Shown here: one piece after another, positions 46,648-60,103 of the stretch
How the letters are laid out: each line of letters starts with the position of its first letter
How positions within the stretch are numbered: the stretch's first letter is position 1
Source: Agroathelia rolfsii
Lineage: Eukaryota; Basidiomycota; Agaricomycetes; Amylocorticiales; Amylocorticiaceae
Length of the DNA: 64,000 bases
Reading direction: 5' to 3'
Assembly (NCBI GenBank): GCA_018343915.1
Contig: JABRWF010000005.1
Span: forward strand, 2,949,001-3,013,000
The notes under the pieces: generated by a model
What the model was told of the DNA's origin: nothing
Databases searched by the model: none
Seen by the model: the letters and a program-made list of their open reading frames with translations, nothing else
Program-made: the position numbers and the translations under genes

Positions 46648-49493
46648 ATGTCCAGCGTCACGATTGAGCAGCGCCCCTTCGATGAGGAGGCCAAGATTGA
46701 TATCACCTCCTCACAGAGTGAATCTTCTGGTGACCATGTGCACCTAGTCGACGAGAAACTGCTGATGCGCAAGATTGACCTGTACCTGGTTCCATGGCTA
46801 ACATTACTTTATCGTGAGTGAATAGACCATTTTGTAGTCATGCACACAAATGAACCTGCAAGGTAGTACTTAATTCCCTGGATCGGACCAACATCGGCAA
46901 CGCGCGGGTACTTGCATCATGTTTCATGCGCATGCACACGCATTGATGTCCAAATACCTCTATGTCCGCAGCTATATAGCCTCGAAAAAGATTTACACAT
47001 AACCGATAGCCAATATAATACCGCCCTTATGTGCGTACAACATGCTAGGCCTTGCAAATAATCATCAATGCTGATCAATGAACAGGTTATTTTTCCTTTC
47101 ATACTCAATCTTTGAGGTTTGATGTTATCACGGATGTCTCAACTTTTCATTCATTGAATAAATACAAGGTTCCATCGAACCTCGTTTTGAAACGTTTCAA
47201 ACCTTCGATCTGGTTATCGTTCATCATGGTACTATGGGGAATTATTTTGGTATTTATCAGCTGATTCAACTTTGAAATATTTTGCAACCAAATATTTGAA
47301 CTACTGAATCTTAGGTATCGCAAGGCTTGGTTCACAGTCGTAATGGTCTGTTAGGTTCGTAAAGCGGATTTCTACGTCTACAAAGTGTGTGAACTCATCT
47401 GATGACCTTTAAAGCTGTCAGATGGCTATTGGGCATGTATGAAAATTCCTTCCATTCTTGCGAAGATTCTATGTCTTACGGAGGACCTAGGGCTGAAGCA
47501 GGGTTGTTTCCTGGAGTGAACGTACGCTGGCTCGTGCTTTTCTTACTCTTGATCATATTGTTGACCATTTGTGGATCAGTACTATCTATCCTGGTAACTC
47601 AAATATATATCTAATCCACATACATACTTAATCGGTCCGTTGATTCCAGCTGGTACAAACGCTCCGAACTAGGTACGAGGTAAATATAGTTTTGGTTCGT
47701 CTCTGCATCGCTGTCGCCGATCGTACTTAAATCGACATTGATTGATGACAGAGTGAGCTTGTTTTTCGGCGCTGTCACTGTCAGTGGTGCCTTTGGTGGC
47801 TTGCTCTCGGTAAACACCCTCTGGTTTCCGCTACTTGAGATTTACTAACACGGTTCGAAACCCCTTAGATTGCCATTGCGAAAATGGACGGTATTGGCGG
47901 AAAGCCGGCTTGGGCGTGGATATTCATCATCGAAGGCTTGGCTACTATCGTCATTGCTCTTGCATCATTCTATATGATCCAAGACTTCCCAGCCACGGCT
48001 AAGTTCTTGACGGAGGAGGAGCGTGCTGCCGTCTTTCATCGCTTACAAGCTGATCAGAGGATCAGCGTAATCGGAGAGAAGTTTAAGTGGAAGTATGTGA
48101 AGAGTGCGCTGACAGACTGGAAGATATGCATTTCTAGTAAGCCATCCTGGTTCTCATAATGCGGAGCCATGTTAGTGACAATATGTTCGTTTCAGCAATG
48201 ATCTATGCTGGTACGTTTGTTGACTTGTCATGGATCTAAAAATGGTATATTTATACATGGAACATGGATCAAGCCGCGAATATGCCAGCCTATGCGTTCT
48301 CGTTGTTCCTTCCAACGATTCTTAATGAAGTAAGCTATTTTAATGATTCATTTCAGTGTCTGTTCTGAGCAATTTTAATAGCTGGGTACGTCTTCATTTA
48401 TGTCAGTGTGCGATCAAATAATAACACGCATCGCTGTCCAAGGCTTTGATGTCACCGATGCCAACCTACTAACGGTTCCTGTCTTTGTGGCGGCGTCCAT
48501 TTTTACCGTCGCTATTGCAACGTACGGTGATAAGCGTGGACATCGTGCAGTTCTCAATTTGTAAGTCTTCCACTGTATTGACTGGAAAGTGTACTCTCAA
48601 TACTGGTCCTATATCAAGAATTGCATTCTTAACTGGTTTGTCCCTCATATACTTTTTGTCTGCTTGTAATTGAACATCAATGTGTAGGCGCTGCCGGATT
48701 CATTATTCTGATCGTTTCAAAGAATGCTACCCTGTCATATGTTGCTGTCTATCTTGCGGCTGCGTAAGTCATTCCCCATCGAAGACCCATTCAATTACTG
48801 AACGTTTTTATAGAGGAGTATACGGTGTCATGCGTAAGCCCCATGTTCGCTGTTTTATGGCTTTTGGATATCTCACAAAATATATTTACTAGCGAACACA
48901 ATGTATGAATATGCCTAACATCTCCCTGAGGTAATCTTTGCTTACTAGTTTGTTCAGTGCATGGATATCTAGCAACGTCGAAGGTAGTTGGAATCTATCT
49001 ACCTCATAATTGCCTAGCTCATCATATTATTAGGCTCCTACAAGCGTGCTGTAGCGATAGCTATGGCCATCGGATTGTAAGCTCGTTTCCTAGTTGGATG
49101 CATGCGTGACTTAACGACATAAAACCTTCCTCACAGCGGCGGCCTCAATGGCCTGGTTAGCTCTAATATTGTACGTCTTTCTCTATCTATTAATGCAACG
49201 ACTCGGGTTTATGTTTCTCTTAGTATCGTGGCCAGGACAAACCCTGGTATCACCTAGGTCATGGGATTGTGCTCTTATACATCGGACTGGGTATAATTTT
49301 CACGATTATATACCACATGCTACTCGCTCGAGAAAATGCCCGTCGTGATCGCGGCGAACGCACCGAATTCATCATTGGAATCAGTAATGAGAAAGACCGC
49401 GAGGTCCTTAGTCGCAATGGTGTCTTTGATAGCGTCACAGATGCAAAAAGAGAGAAAGGAGATGAATGGAGTGGATACAGATATTCATTATGA
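46648..49493 (+). CDS. MFS transporter B, Dal5/Tna1 type (tandem copy of A)
   Basis: ATG 46648-46650 (MSSVTIEQRPFDEEAKI). It has the same exon layout as copy A and intact family motifs (LLNSLDRTNIGNAR; LFFLSYSIFEVPSNLVLKRF; MAEAGLFPGVN then YYLSCWYKRSEL; GKPAWAWIFIIEGLATI; AFSLFLPTILNE; YGDKRGHRAVLNL; SYKRAVAIAMAIG), with a stop at 49491-49493. The micro-exon is at 48893-48902. Two blocks are almost identical to copy A in DNA, including an intron: about 47714-48141 (versus 44233-44660) and 49263-49491 (versus 45820-46048). Other exons and introns differ clearly. No disruption was found, so both copies look functional. They may be regulated together through the shared promoter element. Confidence 0.85.
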
Positions 49494-52400
49494 AAATTCC
49501 GAAGGAGTTGTAAAAGTGAAAGTCTGTACTCTGCAGTGTTGATTATGTTGATAACTGATTGGCAGATGCATTTTATATCCGTATGTACTCCATAAATTAG
49601 CAATTGTGATCAGTAACTGTTGAGCTACTAGTATTTTTCTTGATTAATGAGGCACTAAACATTCGTATACTCGCGGTTCTCGAAAGCTTCCGTAGATCAC
49701 TACGTCACCCACATACATCCAAGCTCACATCCTTCGACAAATTGGCATCTCCCTTGAAGTATCATGCTATTGAAAGGACTACTGGAACTACTGGTCATAT
49801 GTGTATCTATATAGAAGTTGGAAAAGTATTTCCACTGTGCTTTGGTAAGTAAAATGTAGTATTGAAGATATGGGTGGCTGAGCGGAAGTACCACGTGATC
49901 TACGGAAACTTTGGTGAACCAATGCATGTCCGTCGATATAGGGTGAAGGAAGTAAGGCTGAGTGCTTGGCTTTCTGAGCATTGTAATTCATAATGTTTCT
50001 GCTTAGTATCATGTATATCAATTTTGAATGTGCGCGTCGAAGAAATTAAATTACATCGTTAAACTTATAAACCGTGAACACCTGTCCGACACTCTTAAAG
50101 TAGTGCTTGATTTTCTTGAATCATATCAAGAGCAGCCCCCGCATGTTGCTTCATAAATAATTGGCTAACTTAATGCTAGTAGAAGACCGTTATTTGCAGA
50201 AGCTATCATCCAATTTAAATCTTATCTTTGTCTATGGCTGCATCCAGAGTTCTGATTAAAACTGATAGTGAATTAATCAACAAATAATGCCCGAACAAAG
50301 GATTTCCAGCTGCCATTCATCTATCTCGGTCATAAGAAAGCTGTTCCAACTTCCTTGCGAGCGACATTAGAATGATATCAAGAGACAGAGAGATGGTACT
50401 ATTGTCTGCCTTTTAGGGAGAAGAACTCCGGCATCAACCTGAACTTCCTAATCCTTAAGCTTGATATGTACGGTTCAAGGATAGAAAGGCCTGGTGCATC
50501 ACTATCGAGCTCATATAACTATTTACTGCCTGTGAAAAGGGGTCCCCGATTCGCCAAAAGCAATGGTAAATTGATTATATGAGAAATGAGCGTGGCTGAC
50601 AGAACTTGCCAGTGCCACAGCGGTTATCCAATTTATTCATTGAATCACGTGAGTGTGGTTTTATTTTACAACAATACTTAGTATCTTTGGAGCATGCTAT
50701 GTGGTCTATATACGTCGTTGGGTGAAAGTGTGAAGCGCTTTCCAATCGCGGTTGGGTTTATGAACCTAAGGAGAAATAGAGGTGAGCAGTGAGGTGGGTG
50801 GGACTCACCTTCTCTCACTGATTGCTTCCCTTCTGGCTGCCAGCCAAGCTACAATGACCAAAGGATTTCTTGTAATGGGTGCACATTTAAGAAAAGATTT
50901 TACCAGCGCAACCAAAATATTGATTGCGGTTTACTAATATGTCGAATGAGAAAAGGAGGACTGTGATAGATCGAGGAAAATCAATTATAGAGGAGATGGA
51001 GGCTGGGTTAAAAGAACAAGCTGAGCGGACGGATATGGTGACAGACGGAGCAAGAGATAGGCTGCTCCGAGTCTCTAGCGCGCGTTTGCCCCCGCCACAT
51101 GTTCCAAGGACACCGCTTAATGCCGGCATTCCTTGGTAGAAAGCACTAAACATTGTAATCGATAGGGTACCCGTCCGACCGCCGTAACGTTTAAGTAAAC
51201 AAGCTGAATGTTGGCTGCTGCTTGCCGTCACCGGTAGCGGTACTAAACCTGCCAAGAATACGGCCAAGCAAAGATTGACTTAATGATAGAGGGAAAGCTC
51301 TGTTTGCCTTTCCACATAGTTGCACAGATGAACAATAAATCGATGACCATAAGTATCATTGAGTAACTACAAGTGAAATGTGGCTTCAACTTGAAGCTTG
51401 AAGCTGTATTGCCCGAGGTTATGTGGCCTATGTCACCGCCTTCCGACCTTCACCGACCTCACCAACCCGAGCAAAACCTACGACTATCAGCCCATCATTA
51501 GATGCACCAAGTCTGAGTCTGGATTCGTTCAAAACCAGCGAACGTATTGGTCATGTATATGCTACCTATGTCCGGTGTATACCTCCGCCGGATTTATCTC
51601 GGTCTTAAAGCATAATACAGCCCTTGGTCGAAGAACGGAGAAATATCTATGCATGTTTGCAACGCCTCAACCCAAATGCATATAAGTTGCGTATTCAAGC
51701 CGAAATGGACTAGCCAATAGGACATGTTGGAATAATCAACGCCCATAGGTATCAAAGTCATATATAATGCATGGAGTACATCTACCCTGTGTCCAATCAT
51801 GAGTAGGCATTTCATGAACGTGAACAGACGCAGCTTAGGCCACGTCATTTGATGGTCAGGCTAGTCAGTTGCGCTATATTTGCATGGAACCATTCCAAGT
51901 TGCACGAAACCATGTTTGAGTATATAAATAAGTTGCCTCGCGTTTTTCTTGCACTAGAGAAAAAACTAAGTCTAAGTATGGGAAATGAATATCAGTTCGG
52001 TGTTGATTATTCCGACAACAAAATATAAAATTGTTTATAATCATGTTGGAATTGCCGAAGTGTTGAATGTCCACAAGGTGCCAGTGCGTCGGTATGCCCC
52101 AGACTTCTGAAAACAAGAATTTGTAATATAGTATGGGAGGAGTAACATTTAGAGTTATGATAAACGTAGTAATATATAAACTCACTGAGATCAAGTTTTG
52201 TATGCACTTCGCAACAAAGATAAAAAAACACCACATATAGTAAATAGTCTCCGGAACAGTATACTGGTACCACCTTGTCTTGCAACTCGGTCATCATTCA
52301 TTATTCAATGACAAACATAAGTGAGGTACTCGTAATTGTGCTAGAGAGATCATCGGGACATATCGTTGTAAGATCCGATGTTCAATGCTCACACACCTTG

Positions 52401-54308
52401 GCAAAGCCGCGGCAGTATACCTTCATTATATACCTTGGTTAGCTTCTTCAAAGATGAAATTATACCAGCCAAGAATCTTCCTATTGGTACTCCGTCCTCG
52501 TCACGAGTGACCCTTCCAAGACATTAATAAGCTTACCATGATACGGTGACACCATCCAGGGTCAATTCTCTTGATGGTGTGCATACGTGTTCAGACTGTT
52601 CAGGGCACCTTGGCTTTTCTTCGGCGTTCCTACATGCTCGAGTTTCAAGGGGTATACTACATCCTCAGATTGTAGTTTTATCCGTTATGCCAGTGTCGAT
52701 TTGATTTGCAATTATATGGGACTTCCCTCCATCTGGCTTCATAGAATTGGACAGAGTAAATCAAGGGGGTGGGGAAAGTATCACAAGACATGAGATATGG
52801 AATGTATGCGTGTGATTTAGTAAAGAAATGACTGACGTAAAAGAAGTGCTACTGCATGAAGATGGGGCCATGCACCTCCGTGTGCGGGGTAAGTTACCGG
52901 GCGGCGGGGTGTATCCGTCCACAGAAGATAACAGAAGACAAGACACATCACTGGGTGACTAGTGAACAAGGTGACATTCGATGGTCATCGGTACACGTTT
53001 TAGTTATGCTCGGAACACAGACGCAGGATAAGGCCTGTGCACTCAGTACACTATTCCGGAAAAGTGCTGAATTCATAACCTAAATGTGGGGGGATCATGT
53101 GTGAGAAGAGAAATTCATAAGCAAGATCCGCCAGAAATCCTTCTTGATCCGTAGGCAAAACCAAATTTCATTTCCCAGCTTACCCTGAATAGCTAGAGGG
53201 CGATTTTAAATACCGGCCCGTGTTTCTTGTTTATAAATGGTCTCATGTAGTTGATGTTGTGTGCACGACCGTATGATGCACTGAGGTGGACCAAACAACC
53301 GGAGAGCATAAGGCCACAAGATGCTGGATATGGTCACAACAGCCAGGTGGACTGATGGCAGAGATTGAAAAGAGGAAAAAAGCAAGGCAAACATGCGCAT
53401 GCAGCTACTAAGAAAACTTTGTTCTGTCTCATGGATTGCTGTTGCAAGTGCCGTAAGCCCGATATGTGTCGCAGGCCTATAAACGGACAAGGGCGATTTG
53501 GACTACTGACGTAGTTGCTAGAACTCTCATGCCTGTGATATTCTGAAGCTTATGTTGTGATTAATGTGATTGATGATCCTGCAGAGACCTAGGACTGTGG
53601 GGTTGGAAGCAGGCCCATCTGTGCGGAAAACTAGGAGCTGCCGAATCATTACCCCACAGTGACGCGCAGGGGATGGTCGTCATGCCGAAGGTTAGTGTCA
53701 GCCCCTAAATATCATATGTGGGAAGGTGACAGGATACAAGATCAAAAACCAACAAATTTGGCAGGCACTCGATCCAATGTGCCGTTGACAATTTGGGCCT
53801 GTGTGGGTGTATTGTGATGAACAGGTCACTTGGCCACAAGCGATGTGGGGAACTTGGGCATTGCGGATAGGGGTAACAAAGCTCGCAGTACCTACTATCG
53901 CGTGATCGGGTCTGCCGGCTACGGCCCGACGGAGGCAGTATCCAGAAACGGACAAGGCCGCTGGCGAAGGGCAGTGCCGACAAGTCGCCGGATCCTAAAA
54001 TGGAAGGATCACACGCCGCCAGGTACGGGCACGTGCTTGCCCTCGAAGCGGCACCGGAAGAAGAAGGCGAGAAAAATAATCGGGGAAATTTGCCGCTGAT
54101 TTATTGTAATTTTCTTCCATTTTCCGTTAATATTTTATATATATCGTTTCTACCGTTGGCGGCTCCTCTGTTTCGCCTTGCCTTTCATCCCTTTCTTCCT
54201 TCCTGTCCCTTTGCTGTCTTTCTTTCTCTCCCCCAATCCCTCAACTCCCGTCGCTTTGGTATCGAACGATTTGCTCATTCGCTGCTACGACACCCGGCTT
54301 TTTCAATC
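49494..54308. other. Gene-poor region of almost 5 kb
   Basis: No supported gene. It contains the second copy of the dispersed repeat (52211-52340) and several short frames without splice support. A frame at 50942-51139 (NEKRRTVIDRGKSIIEEMEA) faintly resembles the segment before the I-helix of basidiomycete P450s but stands alone. The last 300 bp become pyrimidine-rich and form the leader of the Reg1-type gene. Confidence 0.4.
52211..52340. repeat. Dispersed repeat, copy 2
   Basis: Diverged copy of 46307-46438, same orientation, about 5.9 kb away and not next to any intact gene. It may be a remnant of a lost third MFS unit or a small dispersed element. Confidence 0.65.
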
Positions 54309-57300
54309 ATGGCGGCGGCTTACCCGCAGCTTTTGCTTAATCCCATTTCACCCGACGCAATCCCAGATGATTCAGCTGTATCAACGCAGCCACAGGGTCA
54401 GGTCGACTATCTAAGCCACCAATGGAGAGAGGAAGATGTATGGCGCTCTTGGAGGAATATGACGAGGCAGAAAAACGAGATCGCTAATGGCATGAGGTTG
54501 GAGAATGCCAGTTGGCGCACATGGTGGAAACAAAGAAATCGTCTCAAGACGGTTGAGCCTGAGACATTAAACTGGTGAGTTCCCTTTCGGTTTGTATTTC
54601 TCTTATCCCCTCCCTCTCTTTTTCGTGTTTTCTTCCCCGCTCTCTGTGGGCGCACCTATTCCCTGGTCCTTGATCGATCAACAACTCCTATCCATAGGCA
54701 TATGCATGGCTGGGTGAAGGGTTGCGATTGACTAATCGTAGCAAGAATCCTCGTTTTGCTCCTCGGTCGGTCTCTGAATGGGGCATGTTTTTGATTTGCT
54801 TCCAGTGTTCCGCCATGCTGGAGGTGGTCAGCTGGCCTGCTCTATTTATCGCTGCATGTCTTGAGCGTGTTTGCATCTACATTCATCCATGAATGGTATC
54901 TCTGCCGCCTGCAAAACTTGCTGGTGCTTTGACCTGCTGACGACTACGCAAGCATGCATAGTGGGTGAGCACTGAGCCTCGCACTGAGCCTAGGCCGACT
55001 CCACCCTAGGGCCACAGCGGAACATGTCCAAAAATGGCATTAGTCACGCTCTGGTTTCTCCTACTTGTGTGCGCTTTCTTATCCTTCCGCACGTGTCCTG
55101 CTGGCGTTGCGCAAAGCATGGGTGGAGTCTGCCAGGTACATTCTCGATGATGGCAGTGCGTTTCTTTTATTAGAATCCTCACTGGTCTCGAACAGGTCCA
55201 AGATGCACCAAACCACGTTCTGCCCCGCCATCGTTCTTATCTTCTCCTCTGTCGTCATCGGCTTACAATCGCCATTTCTTTTTCTTTTTTCTTGTTCCTT
55301 TTTCTTTTTTTATATACCGAAATATGTATACCGAAAATGATTTCTAACCATAATTATTCTCAGGTTGAAGGACTCTGACGTTACATGGCTCTATGGCCCT
55401 TTGCATACAGCCGTCGAATGGACTCCTCCGCCCAAGCCACCACCTGTCCCTGACTCTGTCGACGTTCCTCGTAAGGACGGTGCACAATCCACTCTGAACC
55501 TCGATATAGGCTCGACTTCGTCGGCTCTGAACAAAAAACCTATTCTGAAACACCGAAGTATTGGGGAGCTACTTACGAGTGATCTTCCCAGCCCATTGTA
55601 TACACCCATGGAATTGAGTGAGAACGATATTGAACTCGCTCGCGAAAATCTGAAGCGGGAAGAGACCAAACCATGGGATGACGAAGACCGCACCGTACTC
55701 GCCAATGCCGGTCCGCCGAAGCGCCTTGCCTTGAGTGGTCCACCCCGTCGCCCATCGCTCAATCACACCAAGAGCGATACTCTCATTGCTCGTTTACCGA
55801 GGGCCCGTGACATCCGAACAACATCGCCACCACGGATCCAACAGCACAAGTCTGATGACTCGGTGACTACCTCAGCCACCGGCGGAACGAACTCAAGCTC
55901 TAACAAACGGAAGCACATCACATTCAATACTTTTGTCGAACAATGCATCGCCATCGAGAAGCCCAAGGATTCTCCGGAAGGTTCACTAAGAGGCTATCCT
56001 GAGGTGCTTCACGAAGGCACATACGACTATGCTGGGTGAGTTGCCGCTTCGAGGTGTCCACGCTCAGTGCTGAGATTCTCACTCGAACCCCTCTTCTCCA
56101 GGTACGGCCAAGGTGTTCGTGGCTCTTATCACTATGATGATGGTGGGGATTCGTCAGTGTCTGGCGCCTTGTTCAACGATTCAACGACGTCTTCAGATGA
56201 AGACGAAGATATGCAGGCACCGATCGAGATACGCTCCCGTCAGCGCAAGATCGGAGTGTCTCCTGGACGTTCCTCATCCTCTTCGTCTTCTGCCTCAGCA
56301 CGCTCGCACGGAATGACATATCGCCCCTCATTCTTGCACATACCCTCCTATGCCAGCAACGGTAAACAACGATCACAACATGTCACGATTGCACCCATCC
56401 CTCCAACTATGCTCAAGACCGGCATGAAAAATGCATTTGGCGTTGGCTTTGATAACGATGATGAAGATGGCTTTCTCGATTCATCGGCGTTCGTTAGCGA
56501 ACGAAACGTGGTCGCTTCAGACACCGGCGACGAAAGCGTTGACCTCGTTTATGTTCCGCCTGCGGACATCCATTATCCAACCAGCCCGTCCCTTTCACGG
56601 CAGCAGAGCTCGTCCTCACTCATGGACATGAACAACAACGACATGAGCCGAAGTCAGCAGGTGTATCGACATCGTGAAGCCTTTGGTAATGTACAGAGAT
56701 CATCGAAGCCGCCAACACCTTATTACGACCAACCTATGGCATCATCTTCGTATGCTCAGGCCATTGACGACTCAGATGACTATTTTGGAAGTGCTGATGT
56801 CGGTGATGAGTACATCGAAAGCTCCGTTGCCCGCAGTGGGCGGACGAAGAAGCGTGGAAGACGATTCAGCGCTGGCGCCGGCAACGCGCTGCTGCGGCCG
56901 GAAGTGCGCGAAGACGATGAGGACGGTTACGGAAACACTGTCACCCGGAGCCACCCGGCTGTCACAGCCCGGGTCAAGAGGGCCCGAACTCCATCTCCGG
57001 AAGACCATGCTGCCGATCAGTCACCACCATCATCGTCGTCCATCACCAGATCAGTCACCTCTCCTGTCAACATTCCCCGGGCATCGTCTTCTAGCGCCAT
57101 CTCCTCAGTACCCTCGTCCTCTTTCTTATCTCCTCCTGAGACCACAACGCGCACGCGAGGCCGGTCCGCTACGCGCGGCTCTGTGTCCGATCGTGAGCGC
57201 TCCAGCAGCCGTGGCACTGTTGGCACCGGAACGAGTTCCCCTCTCGGCAGCATCTCGCCCGAAGGATCCAGTACAGGAATCGGCTATGGATATTCTCAGG

Positions 57301-57791
57301 CTTCCATCTACGGTATCAACGGTCGAAGGAATATGGTTCCCGACGGGCCAACCAGTATCATGCAGGCTGTTATCCCTTCTCCCGTTCCTGAAGAGAGTGA
57401 AGAAGAGAAGGCTAGATCGAGACAGCCTACACCTGCTAACTCACCGGTTCGACCATTACCGGGCTCGCACATGAAGGCTAAGAGTGAGACACCTAGTCAA
57501 ATCTCTTATAGCACGTCTTCCGGATCATCAGCTTCTTCGTCTTCCTCGTCTTCTCAGACAGCAGTTCCAACGTCCTCTAAGGGCAACGGGACAATCACAA
57601 AATCGAGGTCAGCTCCAATTTCGCCGCCTCCCAAAGGTCGCACGAGCTTTTCTGAGAGCAAATACAATGCTGTGGCTGAACCAACCTCGCCAACATCACC
57701 TACGCTACCCGAGTTGAATGGATCGATTACAGAGCGTACGGCAGATGTGGTATCCTCAACAAGATCCCTCCTGGGATCGATGTGGCATTGA
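54309..57791 (+). CDS. Reg1/DUF1752-type protein phosphatase 1 regulatory subunit
   Basis: Yeast Reg1 targets PP1 (Glc7) to the Snf1 kinase in glucose repression; fungal relatives share the DUF1752 block. ATG 54309-54311. The block reads DYLSHQWREEDVWRSWRNMT, LENASWRTWWKQRNRLKTVE, PETLNWLKDSDVTWLYGPLH, spanning the first intron. Further on is the PP1-docking region KHITFNTFVEQCIAIEKPK (an RVxF-like ITF), then IAPIPPTMLKTG. The rest is Ser-rich, disordered and acidic. Three exons: 54309-54574, 55364-56035 and about 56102-57791. The first intron (54575-55363) is 789 nt, more than ten times the local norm, yet its ends join the conserved LNW-LKD exactly. The protein is about 870 residues. Confidence 0.88.
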
Positions 57792-59848
57792 GCTTGAACA
57801 ATACTCATTTTATTTTATCTGGTGTTGCAAACAACCATCCCTTTCCTTATATTATATCCACTGACCCTCTGATCGCCTAATTGAATATCCCACATACCTA
57901 GTTCCTTCGCATATCTTGTGTTGTTGTTTTTTCATTCCCGCGGGTAAAACGTCATTTGGCTCACCGTTTCTTCCATTCCATATTTCGTCATCCCTTATTT
58001 GATCTTACGCATATTGTCATTGTCATATCTTCCTCATTGATCATACGCATGCACACATATTCCTACGCGCACCATCTGGCATCTATGTATCCCCCTCCCC
58101 TTCTCTCTCACTGAATCGCACTATCGTAAACCCCATGCATAACCACCCAATTCACGCATTCATATTCATTGTGGCATCCTCCTCTTCCGCAAATCGGTTA
58201 CCATCTCCCATTCGCAGAATAATGTCCCTTGGCAATCGTGACCTCCCCCTCTTCCTTTTTTCCGCCTCGCGAAACGATTATGGCAAATCATCATTACTAC
58301 CTGTACGAAGAAGAGAAGAAACGTTTCTTTTGTTGTTGTTATATTTCACCCATACCTGATTTCTGGTTTCTTGGTTCCCTTGTCATTTTTTTCGGCATAA
58401 TGAATGAAAGCATTGAACAGTTTATTAACTTGCTTTTTCACTCATTTCTCGTTCTTGTATCATTTGGGGCCTTTCACATATACTTTTTCTCACCCTTTTC
58501 TTTCCCTTCTCCAATATTCGCGCGGTTTTTATTTTGTCGGCTTTACTGTACATGCTAATTATTCCATCTACATCTTACACTTGTGTGGTGTTTTGTGGGG
58601 TACGATAGTGTATGTGATGCAGTTTTCTTGTTGTAATCTTTTCTTCCTCGTGGTCAAATGGTTTAAAATCGAAATGGACTTTTTGGTGTACAAATTCATA
58701 ATGAATCTGACAATGTATACACTGTGTAATCTAGCTGATGATCTTGAAGGTTGAAATGTGTGCGGGTGCAGATGCTATGATCGCCACCGGTAACATCTTG
58801 ATTGAAATTGGAATCGAGCAAGAAGTTTTATCATTCCAGTTGATGTCATTGGTCCCTATATATTCGGCAAAGGAGATTAGTAGTGAAGTCATTTAAATGG
58901 GAACAGGTCTTTTAAAATTTGGCCGAACAACTGCTAGCGCACCCAGTAACTTGGGTAATAGATCGCTGAGGTTTTTTTTTTGTGTATGAAAGGATGGGCC
59001 AGGTTGGTCATGCTTGTCGAGTTTAACTAGGGCTCAGACGCAGACTAGAGCCGGCCGCCCCTTCCACCCGTTCTCACTGCATGCTGGCTATGATTTGATA
59101 ATATTTTCATTTTTCTATTGGATTTTTCACAATGTTGGTCAAAGGGCATTCGTACTAATACAAATAATAGTACGCAGCTAACAACAATAGCAACAGCAAC
59201 AACAGGGCTCAGCCGAAGTCGTGCATCATAATCCTAAATCAACCCCACTCAAGTCGTAAAACAAGTGACAAATACAAAAAGTCCGTAGAAAAATAAACAA
59301 AGGCGAAAAAAGGATTGGATAAGAAAGTACGTTTTTGTTTCCAACTTCTCCTATGCGTCACACGCTCGGAGCTCCGCCGCCAGGACTAGGAGATGTCATC
59401 CACGTCGTCCCTTCCGTGTCCAGATCATCGTGATGATCCTCTTCGTGTTCGTCGATGACATCGTACTAAGATGAAAGAACGAACGAAAGCGTATTTCTCC
59501 TCCCTCCTCCTCCCTTCTTTGCATCCTCTATCTCCAAAATTAATTACAGCAGCGCAATACCTCCATGTACGCCTAATCGTGAGAGAACGTAAATAACAGG
59601 TGCGGGGTATATGATGATGATGATGGTGGTGGTGATGATGATGATATGGTGTCGCGTTGTACATAGAGCGGTCATGTCATAAAGGAATCGTGAGTGGACG
59701 AAGCCCATGAAGAGACGTCATGTAGAGAGCATCTCGATAAATTAAGGAGCAAGGTGAGATAACGGATCGGAGATGTCGCTTGAGAGGTTTTTCGGCTTCG
59801 TCCAGGAGGCGCGACGAGAAGCAAAAAGGTCGATGTGTATACATGTGC
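57792..59848. other. Intergenic region with a T-rich 3' flank
   Basis: About 57.8-58.8 kb is pyrimidine-rich and likely 3' UTR of the Reg1-type gene. A (GAT/GGT)n tract lies at 59611-59646. An isolated exon-like piece on the minus strand (59358-59465) is described as a finding. No other coding evidence. Confidence 0.4.
59611..59646. repeat. (ATG/GTG)n trinucleotide microsatellite
   Basis: ATGATGATGATGATGG, then GTGGTGGTGATGATGATGAT. The minus-strand polyhistidine frame it creates is not considered real. Confidence 0.85.
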
Positions 59849-60103
59849 TCATGACGAGCTAAGCATCTTCTTCTTCAAGCTCTTGACCGTCGATGTGGAC
59901 GAGATCTGGCTCAGGCGGTGGGATGAGTGGCCGCTGCTGGAGCCATCCGCAGTGTTATTACGCGTGGCGAGCGCACGACGGAGGTCCTCGCAGGCCAAAT
60001 GGGCCTCGCGTGGGGACTGGGCATGGGAGGTGTAGGGCGCGTGGTGGGAGGAGGTTTGGAGGAGGTTGTAGGGTGCGTTGGGGATCGTAGATGTGGATGA
60101 CAT
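59849..60103 (-). CDS. Small hypothetical protein, 84 residues
   Basis: A single-exon minus-strand frame starting MSSTSTIPNAPYNLLQTSSH and ending STVKSLKKKMLSSS. Codon third positions are strongly C/G, as in neighbouring real genes and unlike the flanks. Composition: Ser/His/Ala with a short helix (REAHLACEDLRRALA) and a basic C-terminal KSLKKK. No signal peptide or membrane segment. The leader upstream is C/T-rich with ATCATTGTCATC just before the ATG. Downstream exons may exist, because an exon-like acidic segment lies at 59358-59465. No family recognised. Confidence 0.5.
   Translation of the reverse strand: MSSTSTIPNAPYNLLQTSSHHAPYTSHAQSPREAHLACEDLRRALATRNNTADGSSSGHSSHRLSQISSTSTVKSLKKKMLSSS

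Noticed and set aside
50924..51139. Possible cytochrome P450 fragment (NEKRRTVIDRGKSIIEEMEA)
   Set aside because: Only a short stretch looks P450-like by memory; the diagnostic I-helix, ExxR and heme-Cys motifs are absent around it.
59425..59664. Polyhistidine frame
   Set aside because: It is created by the trinucleotide repeat at 59611-59646; no other coding evidence.
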